From: CAXBCP01 sp963974055
Lineage (GTDB): Bacteria; Pseudomonadota; Alphaproteobacteria; MPNO01; UBA830
Length of the DNA stretch: 64,000 nucleotides
Direction of reading: 5' to 3'
NCBI GenBank assembly: GCA_963974055.1
Contig: CAXBCP010000015.1
Location: forward strand, 53,642-117,641
Below, one piece after another: positions 51,119 to 59,649 of this stretch. A program made the position numbers and the translations under genes. Numbering within the stretch: the stretch's first letter is position 1; every line of letters begins with the position of its first letter. Under the pieces are notes generated by a model that had not been told where the DNA came from, did no database searches, and was given only the letters and a program-made list of their open reading frames with translations.

Positions 51119-51133
51119 TTGTGCGCTGCACAA
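51119..51133. promoter_or_regulatory. Phasin operator 2 (upstream of the -35 element)
   Basis: TTGTGC-GCT-GCACAA, a perfect 6+6 palindrome around 3 bases. Its centre is 29 bases from that of operator 1. Same TGC-N3-GCA core, consistent with two dimers of one repressor. Confidence 0.7.
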
Positions 51134-51260
51134 ATTATTCCTTCATTATATTTCAGTTAGTTACGACAAAATTGGGACGAAAACAGGCAAATTCTCGCAA
51201 TAGCATATTTATGATCGCCGCCTAAACTTTAACCAGTTTGACAGCCCGTCGCCGCTTCTT

Positions 51261-51875
51261 TCAGCCTTCCTGCGAGCGACGCCGGCCCGCCCCGAACGGC
51301 AGGGCCGACATAAGCGCCTCCACCCGCTTCAGCCTTTTATCGATCTCCGCCATGGTCTGTGACAGGTCCTGCGTGTCGTCCCGCAACCAGACCCGCAACC
51401 CGGCCAGGTAGATCAATGAAAGTCCCTTGATCCGGATCAGCCCCATCGGACCCGACGACCGGATGCCGGCTGCTTCAAGCGACCACGCCATTGCCCCGGC
51501 AAAGGCCGGCAAAGCGCACAACATCGCACAGGGATCCGATCCGATTCCGCGGGTAATCGATGCGACGGCGGCGCGGTGCGGACGCAGCGCATCCAGCCGG
51601 CGCATCAGGACATCCAGCAAACGTTCCCGGCACGGCTCCGACGCGTCGTCGAAATCATGGCCGGCGAGAACGGCGCGGTCCGTCCGGTGGATAAATGCCG
51701 TAATCAAGGCCGCTTTGGACGGAAACAGGTCATAGACCCGGGCCAGGCTCGCGCCCGCTGCATCGGCGACCATCTCCATCGTGATTTCCTGCCACCGCAT
51801 CGCGGCGGCAAGATCCAGTGCAGCATCCAGCACCTTGTCAGAGCCCGGCTGTCTGCCGCTTGCTTTCTTCGCCAT
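51261..51875 (-). CDS. TetR/AcrR-family transcriptional regulator
   Basis: 204 residues from the ATG at 51875, which has GGAGGG 5 bases upstream; the frame remains open to 51944 without a better start. The helix-turn-helix is at about 15-60 (WQEITMEMVADAAGASLARVYDLFPSKAALITAF). The C-terminal half is a helical, ligand-binding-type domain of a COQ9-like shape with basic C-terminus. It lies upstream of the phasin gene on the same strand and is divergent from the RpoH-like sigma factor gene. Ligand unknown. Confidence 0.88.
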   Translation of the reverse strand: MAKKASGRQPGSDKVLDAALDLAAAMRWQEITMEMVADAAGASLARVYDLFPSKAALITAFIHRTDRAVLAGHDFDDASEPCRERLLDVLMRRLDALRPHRAAVASITRGIGSDPCAMLCALPAFAGAMAWSLEAAGIRSSGPMGLIRIKGLSLIYLAGLRVWLRDDTQDLSQTMAEIDKRLKRVEALMSALPFGAGRRRSQEG

Positions 51876-52003
51876 ATGACCCTCCACAATTCGTTGCAGA
51901 ACAAAGACTTTACACCATTTTGCGACTGATCGACGCCGATTCAATCGGTTGATCTGACTGCCACTGTATGCGACGATTCATCGTCAGACCTTATGGATAG
52001 ATA

Positions 52004-52816
52004 ATGCGCTCTCCCATTCCGGCAAACATCGCAAGAGCGTTAAAACGCGTACCGCGCCTGTCGGCCACCGAAGAACGCGACCTTTTCCAGCGCGTTCGTT
52101 CCGGAGACAGTCATGCCCGCGAACGTCTGGTTCTGAGCCAGCTGCGTTTCGTGATCCGTATTGCGGGCCGGTACCGCCGGCATGATTATCCGCTCGCAGA
52201 CCTGATCCAGGAAGGCACCGTCGGACTTCTGGAAGCGATCAAGCGCTTCAATCCAGAGCGCGGCACCAGATTATCGACCTTCGCGATGTGGTGGATCCGC
52301 GCCGCAATGCAGGACTACGTGCTGCGTTCAGGATCCGCCGTCCGCCCGGTCACGACGCCGCGGCATCGGACCATGTATTTCAGCGCCGGCATGTCGGGCC
52401 TTGACGAAAAAAGCGGCGACACAATGCGCGCGTTCGCGAAACGTCTCAACACGACGGTTGAAGACGTCAGGGCGTTCGCCCAGCGGATCACCTCTGTGGA
52501 TCAGCCGCTCGACGCGGTCCAGGCGGATGGGCGGGCACTCTCCGAGACACTCCCGGATTCAGGGCCGGACCCGGAAAGCGCGCTCGTGACCAAACGCGAG
52601 CGCATTGCACTGATCGGTCGGTTGCGCGCCGCCATTCCCGCGCTGACACGACGGGAACGCCATATTCTCCGGCGCCGCTTTTTAGGCGAGAAACGCGACA
52701 GCCTCACTAAAATCGGCAAGGAACTCGGGTTGTCAAAGGAACGGGTGCGCCAGCTCGAATCACGCGCTCTGGAAAAGCTGCGCTCGGTGACGCCTTTTCC
52801 GCAGGCGGCCGAATAA
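52004..52816 (+). CDS. Divergent RpoH-like sigma-70 family factor
   Basis: 270 residues. Regions 2 and 4 are well kept: LADLIQEGTVGLLEAIKRFNPERGTRLSTFAMWWIRAAMQDYVLRS (as landmarks) and LGLSKERVRQLESRALEKL. The RpoH box, QRKLFFNLRR in true RpoH, is replaced here by RHRTMYFSAGMSG, and the N-terminus is shortened. It is therefore a second, diverged RpoH-type factor, distinct from rpoH at 33605. It is divergent from a TetR regulator across 128 bases. It may serve a specialised stress regulon, such as oxidative stress, as second RpoH factors do in other alphaproteobacteria. Confidence 0.88.
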   Translation: MRSPIPANIARALKRVPRLSATEERDLFQRVRSGDSHARERLVLSQLRFVIRIAGRYRRHDYPLADLIQEGTVGLLEAIKRFNPERGTRLSTFAMWWIRAAMQDYVLRSGSAVRPVTTPRHRTMYFSAGMSGLDEKSGDTMRAFAKRLNTTVEDVRAFAQRITSVDQPLDAVQADGRALSETLPDSGPDPESALVTKRERIALIGRLRAAIPALTRRERHILRRRFLGEKRDSLTKIGKELGLSKERVRQLESRALEKLRSVTPFPQAAE

Positions 52817-52838
52817 GCCTGCCGCGCCGGTAGGGACT

Positions 52839-53660
52839 TCAGCCCGCGAGTTCGCGCGAACGCCGGGTCGCGGCGTCAACGGCCCGGTTCATCAGCGTCT
52901 GCAACCCGTCATCCGCCATCAATACATCCAGTGCCGCCGCGGTGGTGCCACCGGGGCTCGTCACGTTCTGACGCAGTGTCGACGCCGCTTCATCGGATTG
53001 ACGCGCCAGTTCGCCCGACCCCGCCACGGTCGCCCGCGCCAGCTGCGCCGCGATTTCAGGCGGCAGGCCATGTGCCTCTCCGGCCCGCGCGAGGCATTCG
53101 ATCATCAGAAAGACATATGCCGGCCCACTGCCGGATACCGCCGTGACGGGGTCGATCAACGATTCGTCGTCCACCCAGACCACTTCCCCCACGGCTTCCA
53201 GCAACCGTTCGCAGGCGCCGCGCTGGCCGTCCGAGACATGAGGATTCGCACAGGCCGCCGTGATACCGCGACCGACAGCGGCCGGCGTATTCGGCATCGT
53301 GCGGACGATGGCCGCACCGCCGCCAAGACGGGTTTCGAAATAGGATATTGTCCGGCCCGCCGCGATCGACAGGATGACGGCTCCGTTTTCCGCAAACGGC
53401 GCATAGGACGGCACTATGTCGTCCATGCCCTGTGGTTTTACGGCGAAGACCACGATATCGGGCGAAAAACCGGCGTCGATCCCGGCGGCGTCGGGCACGA
53501 CCGTCACTGACAGTTCCTGCCTTAGCGCGTCTGCGGAATCTGCATGGGGCTCGACGATCAGTACATTGGCGGGCGCGGTGCCCCGGGCCAGCCAGCCCCG
53601 CAGCATGGCGCCGCCCATTTTGCCACACCCGACAAGCAGAATGTTTTGCGTTGCAGACAT
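52839..53660 (-). CDS. proC: Pyrroline-5-carboxylate reductase ProC
   Basis: 273 residues. It reduces 1-pyrroline-5-carboxylate to proline with NAD(P)H. The Rossmann domain begins NILLVGCGKMGGAML. The conserved VRTMPNTPAAVGRGITA, VSGSGPAYVFLMIE and NVTSPGGTTAAAL segments are all present. The last gene of a minus-strand set with the ybjN-like and ubiK genes, an order common in alphaproteobacteria. It converges with the sigma factor gene. Confidence 0.96.
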   Translation of the reverse strand: MSATQNILLVGCGKMGGAMLRGWLARGTAPANVLIVEPHADSADALRQELSVTVVPDAAGIDAGFSPDIVVFAVKPQGMDDIVPSYAPFAENGAVILSIAAGRTISYFETRLGGGAAIVRTMPNTPAAVGRGITAACANPHVSDGQRGACERLLEAVGEVVWVDDESLIDPVTAVSGSGPAYVFLMIECLARAGEAHGLPPEIAAQLARATVAGSGELARQSDEAASTLRQNVTSPGGTTAAALDVLMADDGLQTLMNRAVDAATRRSRELAG

Positions 53661-53730
53661 GTCTATGGCCTCGCTGAATCTATTCGGTTTTTCCCGCGCG
53701 GTCCGGAATTCGCGAGACGCCGCGGGTCGG

Positions 53731-54234
53731 TCAGGCCTCGCCTTCCGTTTCCAGGATTGCCGCCGCCATCGCTTCTTCCGGGCTCTTGCCGCCCCAGATC
53801 ACGAACTGGAACGCAGGATAGTAACGTTCGCTCTCCGTGAACGCGATATCGACGACGTCTTCCAGCTGTTCATGACTGACGCCGTTCACGCCGCGCAGCA
53901 ACAGTGCATGCCGGAAGACCGGCAGTCCGTCGTCCGACCAGAGATCGAAATGACCGACCAGCAGGCGTTCATTGATGATCGCCAGAAGGGGGTGAATCGC
54001 TTCGGACTTCTTTTCGGGCACCCGCATGTCGAAGGCGCAGGCGAACAGCAATGCGTGAACGTCGGCATGCCACGACACAAACATCCTGTAGTCGCACCAG
54101 TGGCCGGTAACTTCGACCGCAATGTCCCGGTCGCTGGACCGTTCGTAAAGCCAGTCGTGGCTGGCGGCGATCTGCTCGACCATATCGAGTGGATTGTGTA
54201 CGGATTTCTCGAACTCTTTGCTTAAGGCCGTCAT
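53731..54234 (-). CDS. YbjN domain-containing protein
   Basis: 167 residues of the YbjN/sensory-transduction-regulator family, which resembles type III secretion chaperone folds. Landmarks are DWLYERSSDRDIAVEVTGHW and INERLLVGHFDLWSDDGLPVFRHALLL. The molecular function is unknown, although E. coli YbjN affects motility and stress responses. It lies between ubiK and proC on the same strand; the 213-base gap upstream carries a 10-base direct repeat (ATATCCGCAA, 20-base period). Confidence 0.87.
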   Translation of the reverse strand: MTALSKEFEKSVHNPLDMVEQIAASHDWLYERSSDRDIAVEVTGHWCDYRMFVSWHADVHALLFACAFDMRVPEKKSEAIHPLLAIINERLLVGHFDLWSDDGLPVFRHALLLRGVNGVSHEQLEDVVDIAFTESERYYPAFQFVIWGGKSPEEAMAAAILETEGEA

Positions 54235-54447
54235 GCCTGAACCCCCTTGGACGCTTTAGTGATCTCGACACCCGAAATATCCGCAATTGGGCGGCGATAT
54301 CCGCAAAATCGTGGGGGTGTGGAGTTTCTCAACACAACATTTAGCGTGCCAGAAGGGGATTTCACGTGCAACAAAAATTGGTGGCTCGACGGCGGCGAAC
54401 CACAAAATGTAGTGGATAAGTCGGCCGGCGGGCGGCCAGACGGTATT

Positions 54448-54744
54448 TCAGTCGGCTTTTTTGGCGCCTGTTTTCGGCTTGCTGCGGGGGGACGCCGCCT
54501 TTGCCGGCTTCGCTTCGAGCGCGGCAAGCCGCGCCTCAAGCCGTTCGTTCTCGGTCCGGGCACGGGCGGCCATTTCCTTGACCGCCTCGAATTCGTCCCG
54601 CGTGACCAGGTCCATACCGGACAGGAGCCGGTCAAGCTGGTGGCGGACCAGCCCCTCCACTTCGCGACGGATTCCGGAAAGCGTGCCCAGGGCACCGCCG
54701 GCGACACGGGCGGCGTCGTCAAATACGCGTTTTCGGTTTTCCAT
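54448..54744 (-). CDS. ubiK: Ubiquinone biosynthesis accessory factor UbiK (BMFP family)
   Basis: 98 residues. An amphipathic N-terminal helix (DDAARVAGGALGTLSGIRREVE) is followed by a coiled-coil (FEAVKEMAARARTENERLEARLAALE) and a basic Ala/Lys/Pro tail. UbiK helps the aerobic ubiquinone hydroxylase complex and may bind membranes. The ATG at 54744 has AGGAGG at good distance; the frame stays open to 55083 but that part is antisense to hldD. Opposite hldD-lgt, as in other alphaproteobacteria. Confidence 0.9.
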   Translation of the reverse strand: MENRKRVFDDAARVAGGALGTLSGIRREVEGLVRHQLDRLLSGMDLVTRDEFEAVKEMAARARTENERLEARLAALEAKPAKAASPRSKPKTGAKKAD

Positions 54745-54883
54745 GATCGCCGGACCTCCTTGCGGGTTAACCTGTGTACTCAACATAGGGCCTGTTTCCA
54801 CCAACTCAAGACAAGCTGGCGTTTGCGGCTTGTCCCGGCGGAACCTATAACCAAGTATAGCGAAACACGCATTGGACGACCGC

Positions 54884-55870
54884 ATGATCATCGTTACCGG
54901 CGGAGCCGGATTTATCGGCTCCAACATCGTCAAGAAACTCGAGGCCCGCGGGCACAGCGATATTGTCGTCTGCGACATACTGGGCGACGACGACAAGTGG
55001 AAGAACATCGCCAAGCGGGAGCTGGCCGATATCATCCCGCCGGATGCGCTGTCCGGTTTCCTGAACGACAATTCAGACGACATCGAAGCGATATTTCACA
55101 TGGGCGCGGTGTCGGCGACGACCGAACGCGACGCAGACCTGATCGTGAGGTCAAATTTCCGGCTTTCGCTCGATCTGTGGAACTGGTGCGCGGAAAATGA
55201 AACCACGCTGATCTATGCCTCGTCGGCGGCAACCTACGGCAACGGCGAACAGGGGTTTGGCGACGACGATTCGATCGGCGGTCTGGCGGGCCTGCGCCCG
55301 TTGAATGCCTATGGCTGGTCGAAACATGCTTTCGACCGGCGTATCGCCCGCCTGGTGGCCGGGAATGCACCGCAGCCTCCCCATTGGGCGGGGCTCAAAT
55401 TCTTCAACGTTTACGGCCCCAATGAATATCACAAGGGCGGCCAGATCAGCGTGGCGCTGAAAAATTTCAGAGAGGTTTCGGAACACGGAAAGGCCGTGCT
55501 TTTCCGATCCCACAACCCGGATTACGCGGATGGCGGCCAGAAGCGCGATTTCGTCTGGGTCGAAGACTGCGTCGATGTCGCGCTGTGGCTGTCGGAAAAC
55601 CCGGGGACACAGGGCATATACAACGTCGGCACGGGAAAGGCGCGCACCTTCGAAGACCTTGCCAGGGCAGTCTTCGCGGCGATGAACCACGCCCCGGAAA
55701 TCGAATTCGTGGACACGCCGGAAGCCATTCGCGACCGCTACCAGTATTTCACCCAAGCCGATATGACCCGCCTGCGGGCGGCAGGGTATGCCGGCACGCC
55801 GACGGAACTGGAAGACGGCGTAGCGACCTATATCCGCAATCACCTGATGGCCCCGGACCCCTATGCCTGA
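54884..55870 (+). CDS. hldD: ADP-L-glycero-D-manno-heptose 6-epimerase HldD
   Basis: 328 residues. It epimerises ADP-D-glycero-D-manno-heptose at C6 to supply heptose for lipopolysaccharide core. An extended SDR fold is seen with MIIVTGGAGFIGSNIVK for NAD(P) binding, and a catalytic Y-x3-K in AYGWSKHAFD. The ATG at 54884 begins the conserved MIIVTGG segment; a TTG at 54872 would add four residues. The epimerase implies a heptose-containing LPS core. It precedes lgt by 24 bases. Confidence 0.95.
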   Translation: MIIVTGGAGFIGSNIVKKLEARGHSDIVVCDILGDDDKWKNIAKRELADIIPPDALSGFLNDNSDDIEAIFHMGAVSATTERDADLIVRSNFRLSLDLWNWCAENETTLIYASSAATYGNGEQGFGDDDSIGGLAGLRPLNAYGWSKHAFDRRIARLVAGNAPQPPHWAGLKFFNVYGPNEYHKGGQISVALKNFREVSEHGKAVLFRSHNPDYADGGQKRDFVWVEDCVDVALWLSENPGTQGIYNVGTGKARTFEDLARAVFAAMNHAPEIEFVDTPEAIRDRYQYFTQADMTRLRAAGYAGTPTELEDGVATYIRNHLMAPDPYA

Positions 55871-55894
55871 TCCCCGGACGCCGGAGACCCCGCC

Positions 55895-56692
55895 GTGCTG
55901 ACCCTGACCTATCCGGCCATCGACCCGGTCCTGCTGGAAATCGGCCCCTTCGCGATCCGGTGGTACGCCCTGTCCTATATCGGCGGCATTCTTCTCGCCT
56001 GGCGGTACATGGTGGTGCTGGCGCGCCGGTCGCCGACAGGGATCACCAAGCCGCATATCGACGACTTCATCGTCTGGGCGACGCTGGGCGTCGTTCTCGG
56101 CGGCCGCCTCGGCTATGTGCTGTTCTACAAGGCCGGTTACTATCTGGACCACCCGCTGGAAGCATTCGCGGTCTGGCAGGGCGGCATGTCCTTTCACGGT
56201 GGATTGCTGGGCGTCATTTTCGCGATCTGGCTGTTTTCCCGCCTGCGGGGGTATTCCTGGATCGCGGTCGGCGACATTGTCGCCTGCACCGCGCCGATAG
56301 GGCTGTTCCTCGGCCGTATCGCAAACTTCATCAATGGCGAATTATACGGCCGCGTCACCGATTCGCCGCTCGGCATGGTGTTTCCGAATGGCGGGCCGCT
56401 GCCGCGGCATCCGAGTCAGCTATACGAGGCGCTGCTCGAAGGGTTGCTGCTGTTCCTGGTGCTGGCGTGGTTTGCCTACCGGCCGGGCTTTTTCGAACGG
56501 CGCGGCTTTCTCTCCGGCGTGTTTCTGATGGGATACGGGATTGCCCGACCGGTCGCCGAAATTTTTCGCCAGCCGGATGCGCATATCGGGTTTCTCAGTG
56601 TCGGATCGACAATGGGTCAATGGCTTTCCCTGCCGCTGCTTATCGTAGGGCTCTGGCTCGTCGTGACATCGCGGAAAAATGTCGCCTCTTGA
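55895..56692 (+). CDS. lgt: Prolipoprotein diacylglyceryl transferase Lgt
   Basis: 265 residues with about seven membrane helices. It transfers diacylglycerol from phosphatidylglycerol to the lipobox cysteine of prolipoproteins in the inner membrane. The signature GRIANFINGELYGR and the HGGLLG segment are present. It starts 24 bases after hldD and overlaps the midA-like gene by 14 bases, giving an lgt-midA-pgeF order typical of alphaproteobacteria. Confidence 0.96.
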   Translation: MLTLTYPAIDPVLLEIGPFAIRWYALSYIGGILLAWRYMVVLARRSPTGITKPHIDDFIVWATLGVVLGGRLGYVLFYKAGYYLDHPLEAFAVWQGGMSFHGGLLGVIFAIWLFSRLRGYSWIAVGDIVACTAPIGLFLGRIANFINGELYGRVTDSPLGMVFPNGGPLPRHPSQLYEALLEGLLLFLVLAWFAYRPGFFERRGFLSGVFLMGYGIARPVAEIFRQPDAHIGFLSVGSTMGQWLSLPLLIVGLWLVVTSRKNVAS

Positions 56693-57776
56693 AGACATAA
56701 TCCGCACGCGGATTGCCGAAAACGGGCCCATAACGGTGGCGGAATTCATGGAAACCGCTCTTGGACACCCGGAACACGGCTACTACATGAAAGACGACCC
56801 GTTCGGCGCAACGGGCGACTTCATCACGGCGCCGGAGATCAGCCAGGTTTTCGGCGAACTGATCGGCCTCTGGTCGGCCGTCACCTGGCAGCAGATCGGC
56901 GGGCCGGGAAAAATCACCCTTGTCGAATGCGGCCCCGGACGCGGCACCCTGATGCGCGACCTGTTGCGCGCAGCGCAGTCCGTGCCGGCATTTGCAGCTA
57001 CAATCGAAATTCATCTTGTGGAAACCAGCGCCGCGATGCGTGACCGCCAGCGGGCAACGCTTGCCGGTTATGCGCCGCATTGGCACGATACCCTCGACAC
57101 CGTCCCGCCCGGCCCGACAATCCTGATCGCCAATGAATTTCTCGACGCCCTGCCTGTCCGCCAACTTGTGATGACCGGACGCGGATGGGCGGAACGGCGT
57201 GTCGCACTGGACGACGGCGGCCTTGTGTTCAGCCCCGGCGAGGTCGCGGCGGATGCAGACCGGCTGGTGCCGGCGGCGGGAAAAGACGCGCCGCCCGGCG
57301 CCATATTCGAAACCTGCCCGACCGCCGGGAAATTTGCCGACAGCTTGTGCCGGCGTTTCTCGAGCGCTCCCGGTGCCGCCCTGCTCATCGATTACGGCCA
57401 CGCAGAATCGAACCTCGGCGATACGCTGCAGGCAGTGCGGCGCCACGCATACGCGAACGTATTATCGGATCCCGGCGAATCGGACATCACCGCCCATGTC
57501 GATTTCGACGCCCTCGCCCGGACGCTTCGCGCCGGCGGTGCACAGACAATGGGCCCAATAGCCCAAGCGGCATTCCTGAACGGTCTCGGGATCGCGGAAC
57601 GTACCGATACGCTCGCACGCGCAGCAGCGCCCGAAGCGGCGGCACGCCTGAGATCGGGAACCGAAAGGCTGACAGCCCCAGGGCAGATGGGCGACCTGTT
57701 CAAGGTCATGGTGGCGTCCGATGCCGAATCGCCTAAACTGGCCGGGTTTGAGACATGGGTGAATCCGGAATGCTGA
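56679..57776 (+). CDS. MidA/NDUFAF7-type SAM-dependent methyltransferase
   Basis: 365 residues. GHPEHGYYMKDDPFGATGDFITAPEISQVFGELIGLW is the family hallmark region (quoted in part: YYMKDDPFGATGDFITAPE). The SAM-binding motif is VECGPGRGTLMRDLL. The mitochondrial counterpart methylates an arginine of a complex I subunit, so a role in NADH dehydrogenase assembly is likely. It overlaps lgt by 14 bases and pgeF by 7 bases. Confidence 0.92.
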   Translation: MSPLEDIIRTRIAENGPITVAEFMETALGHPEHGYYMKDDPFGATGDFITAPEISQVFGELIGLWSAVTWQQIGGPGKITLVECGPGRGTLMRDLLRAAQSVPAFAATIEIHLVETSAAMRDRQRATLAGYAPHWHDTLDTVPPGPTILIANEFLDALPVRQLVMTGRGWAERRVALDDGGLVFSPGEVAADADRLVPAAGKDAPPGAIFETCPTAGKFADSLCRRFSSAPGAALLIDYGHAESNLGDTLQAVRRHAYANVLSDPGESDITAHVDFDALARTLRAGGAQTMGPIAQAAFLNGLGIAERTDTLARAAAPEAAARLRSGTERLTAPGQMGDLFKVMVASDAESPKLAGFETWVNPEC

Positions 57777-58546
57777 AATCACGGGCGCTGACCGAGACGG
57801 CGGGAATTCGACACGCTTTTTTCACCCGAGAAGGGGGTGTCAGCAGCGGCATTTATGCATCGATGAACTGCGGTGCAGGATCGAACGACAATCCCGACCA
57901 TGTGCAGGAAAACAAGCGCCGCGCGGCGGCACAGTTCGACCTGCCGGAAGACCGCCTGGTAACGCTTTACCAGGTCCACAGCCCTGAAGTGGTGACCGTG
58001 ACCGATCCCGCCCCGATACGCGCCGACCGGCCGCAGGCGGATGCCATGGTGACGCGCATGCCGGACGTCGCGCTCGGTATCCTGACGGCGGATTGTGCGC
58101 CGGTTCTGTTCGCCGACCCGGAAAACGGAGTCGTCGGTGCCGCCCATGCCGGCTGGCGCGGCGCCCTGGGCGGCGTGCTGGAGCGGACCATCGATGCCAT
58201 GGAAGCCCTCGGCGCCGACCGGCAGAACATCAACGCTTCCGTCGGTCCCTGTATTGCCCAGGAATCCTATCAGGTCGGTGGCGAATTCCCCGCGCCTTTC
58301 CTCGACGCCGACCCGGCTTCGGCCGGTTTCTTTCGCCCGGACGGCGTTACCGGTAAACATCTTTTCGATCTCCAGGGTTTCGTGCTGGCTGCGTTGAACC
58401 GCGCCGCCATCGGCAATGTCGATGCGATCGGGGTCGATACCTATGCCAGCGACGCTCATTTCTTCAGCTATCGCCGGACCTGCCATCGGAGCGAAGACGA
58501 TTACGGCCGCGGCCTGTCCGCCATCGCCCTTACAAAGCGTTCTTGA
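57770..58546 (+). CDS. pgeF: Peptidoglycan editing factor PgeF (laccase-domain, YfiH family)
   Basis: 258 residues from the ATG at 57770, which overlaps the upstream stop (ATGCTGA); an in-frame ATG at 57755 is the alternative. The family removes mis-incorporated L-serine from peptidoglycan precursors; related proteins have purine nucleoside phosphorylase or oxidase activity. Zinc ligands are expected in QVHSPEV, TADCAPVLFAD and AHAGWRGALGG, all present. Followed almost at once by a tiny hydrophobic frame and a lipoprotein gene. Confidence 0.94.
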   Translation: MLKSRALTETAGIRHAFFTREGGVSSGIYASMNCGAGSNDNPDHVQENKRRAAAQFDLPEDRLVTLYQVHSPEVVTVTDPAPIRADRPQADAMVTRMPDVALGILTADCAPVLFADPENGVVGAAHAGWRGALGGVLERTIDAMEALGADRQNINASVGPCIAQESYQVGGEFPAPFLDADPASAGFFRPDGVTGKHLFDLQGFVLAALNRAAIGNVDAIGVDTYASDAHFFSYRRTCHRSEDDYGRGLSAIALTKRS

Positions 58547-58548
58547 CG

Positions 58549-58614
58549 ATGCCCTATATGATCATCTTTATATTTGTCCTGCTGCTCGGGATGATGGTGA
58601 GCTGTGCGATTTAG
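58549..58614 (+). CDS. Possible 21-residue hydrophobic leader peptide
   Basis: A frame of 21 residues, MPYMIIFIFVLLLGMMVSCAI, starts 3 bases after the pgeF stop and ends 11 bases inside the lipoprotein gene, in another frame. It is almost wholly hydrophobic. It may couple translation from pgeF to the GTG start at 58604, or encode a membrane micropeptide. It is supported only by its position and composition. Confidence 0.3.
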   Translation: MPYMIIFIFVLLLGMMVSCAI

Positions 58615-59509
58615 ACTGACGCTCTTTCCGGCGTTCTGCGCTGTAGTGGCCACCGTGGCGGGCTGCCAGCCGTTGCCACAGCCTTTCCTGCCGGCCGCCA
58701 GCCAGAAATCGTCGAACCCGCTTCTGGACCTGCCGGACCGGTCCGGGATTGTCGTCCGTCCGGTCGCCGGCATGCCCCTCGATACGGGTGCCGCGCTGGC
58801 CCGGGAGATGGCAGCGGCACTGCTGGCCCGGAACCTGCCCGCCTTTACGGAGAACGGGAATCGCAGCAGTCTGGTTCTTACAGGACAGGCGATCGAACGG
58901 TCGCGCAGTGCCACCCGGTCGGAAATCCGCCTGATCTGGAAGGTTTCCGACCGCAACGGTCTCCAGACCGGGGAACACGTGCTCGATCTCGCCGCACGCA
59001 AATCGGCCTGGGAAAAGGGCAGTCCCAACCTGCTGCGGGAAATGGCATCGAAATCGGCCGGCAAGGTCGCCGGCATCATTCAGGGTCCGATGGTGACCGA
59101 TCAGACCGCGAACCGGGAAAAGCGAACGCTGCATGTCTGGCAGATTGACGGCGCACCCGAGACGGCAGCGGCGCTTCTGCGTGCCGAGCTGGAATCGGCA
59201 CTGCGCCTCCGGGCGCTGCGGGTCTCGTCCGCAATGCGGTCGGATTCCATCGTTATCGTCGGTATCGTGTCTCTCAAACCCGGGCCGGACGGAAAGCGGA
59301 CCCTCGGCCTGGAATGGTCAGTCATGAGCTCCGGCGGAAAGGAGTTCGGCACGCTCACCCAGAAAAACGCCGTCACCCCGGAAAGCCTAGAAAACGACTG
59401 GCCGGAGATAGCGCGCAATATCGCCACCGGCGCGGCCGAAGGCATCGGCGATGTCCTCAGCAAAATTCCTGAAAATGCGCTGTCCGGCGCACAGGCCGAA
59501 AAACGATAG
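58604..59509 (+). CDS. Putative lipoprotein, unknown function
   Basis: 301 residues from a GTG at 58604. The signal peptide ends in the lipobox V18-A-G-C21 (VAGCQPLPQP), so Lgt, encoded upstream, should process it. The mature part has two alternating alpha/beta repeats, in SGIVVRPVAGMPLDTGAALAREMAAAL and TLHVWQIDGAPETAAALLRAEL (given as landmarks). No family is recognised. The gene is in the lgt-midA-pgeF transcription direction and precedes prs. An outer-membrane-attached, periplasm-facing protein is expected. Confidence 0.8.
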   Translation: MRFRLTLFPAFCAVVATVAGCQPLPQPFLPAASQKSSNPLLDLPDRSGIVVRPVAGMPLDTGAALAREMAAALLARNLPAFTENGNRSSLVLTGQAIERSRSATRSEIRLIWKVSDRNGLQTGEHVLDLAARKSAWEKGSPNLLREMASKSAGKVAGIIQGPMVTDQTANREKRTLHVWQIDGAPETAAALLRAELESALRLRALRVSSAMRSDSIVIVGIVSLKPGPDGKRTLGLEWSVMSSGGKEFGTLTQKNAVTPESLENDWPEIARNIATGAAEGIGDVLSKIPENALSGAQAEKR

Positions 59510-59649
59510 CGGCCAGCGAAGAAGAATCGGTCGGCGTTTACACCCCCCTGCACCACTGGTAATTTGCGCTGGCGTCGGCACCGGGGGCGGGCGCGGGCCA
59601 TAATCAGTGAAGTCCGGCAGTGCGACGCCGGCACCGGAAGTCGACGCAC

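Noticed and set aside
54276..54306. Direct repeat ATATCCGCAA with a 20-base period upstream of the ybjN-like gene
   Set aside because: It could be an operator, but with only two short copies and no known matching regulator I did not list it as a site.
54745..55083. Upstream in-frame extension of ubiK
   Set aside because: It would run antisense through hldD; the ATG at 54744 has an excellent ribosome-binding site and starts the conserved helix.
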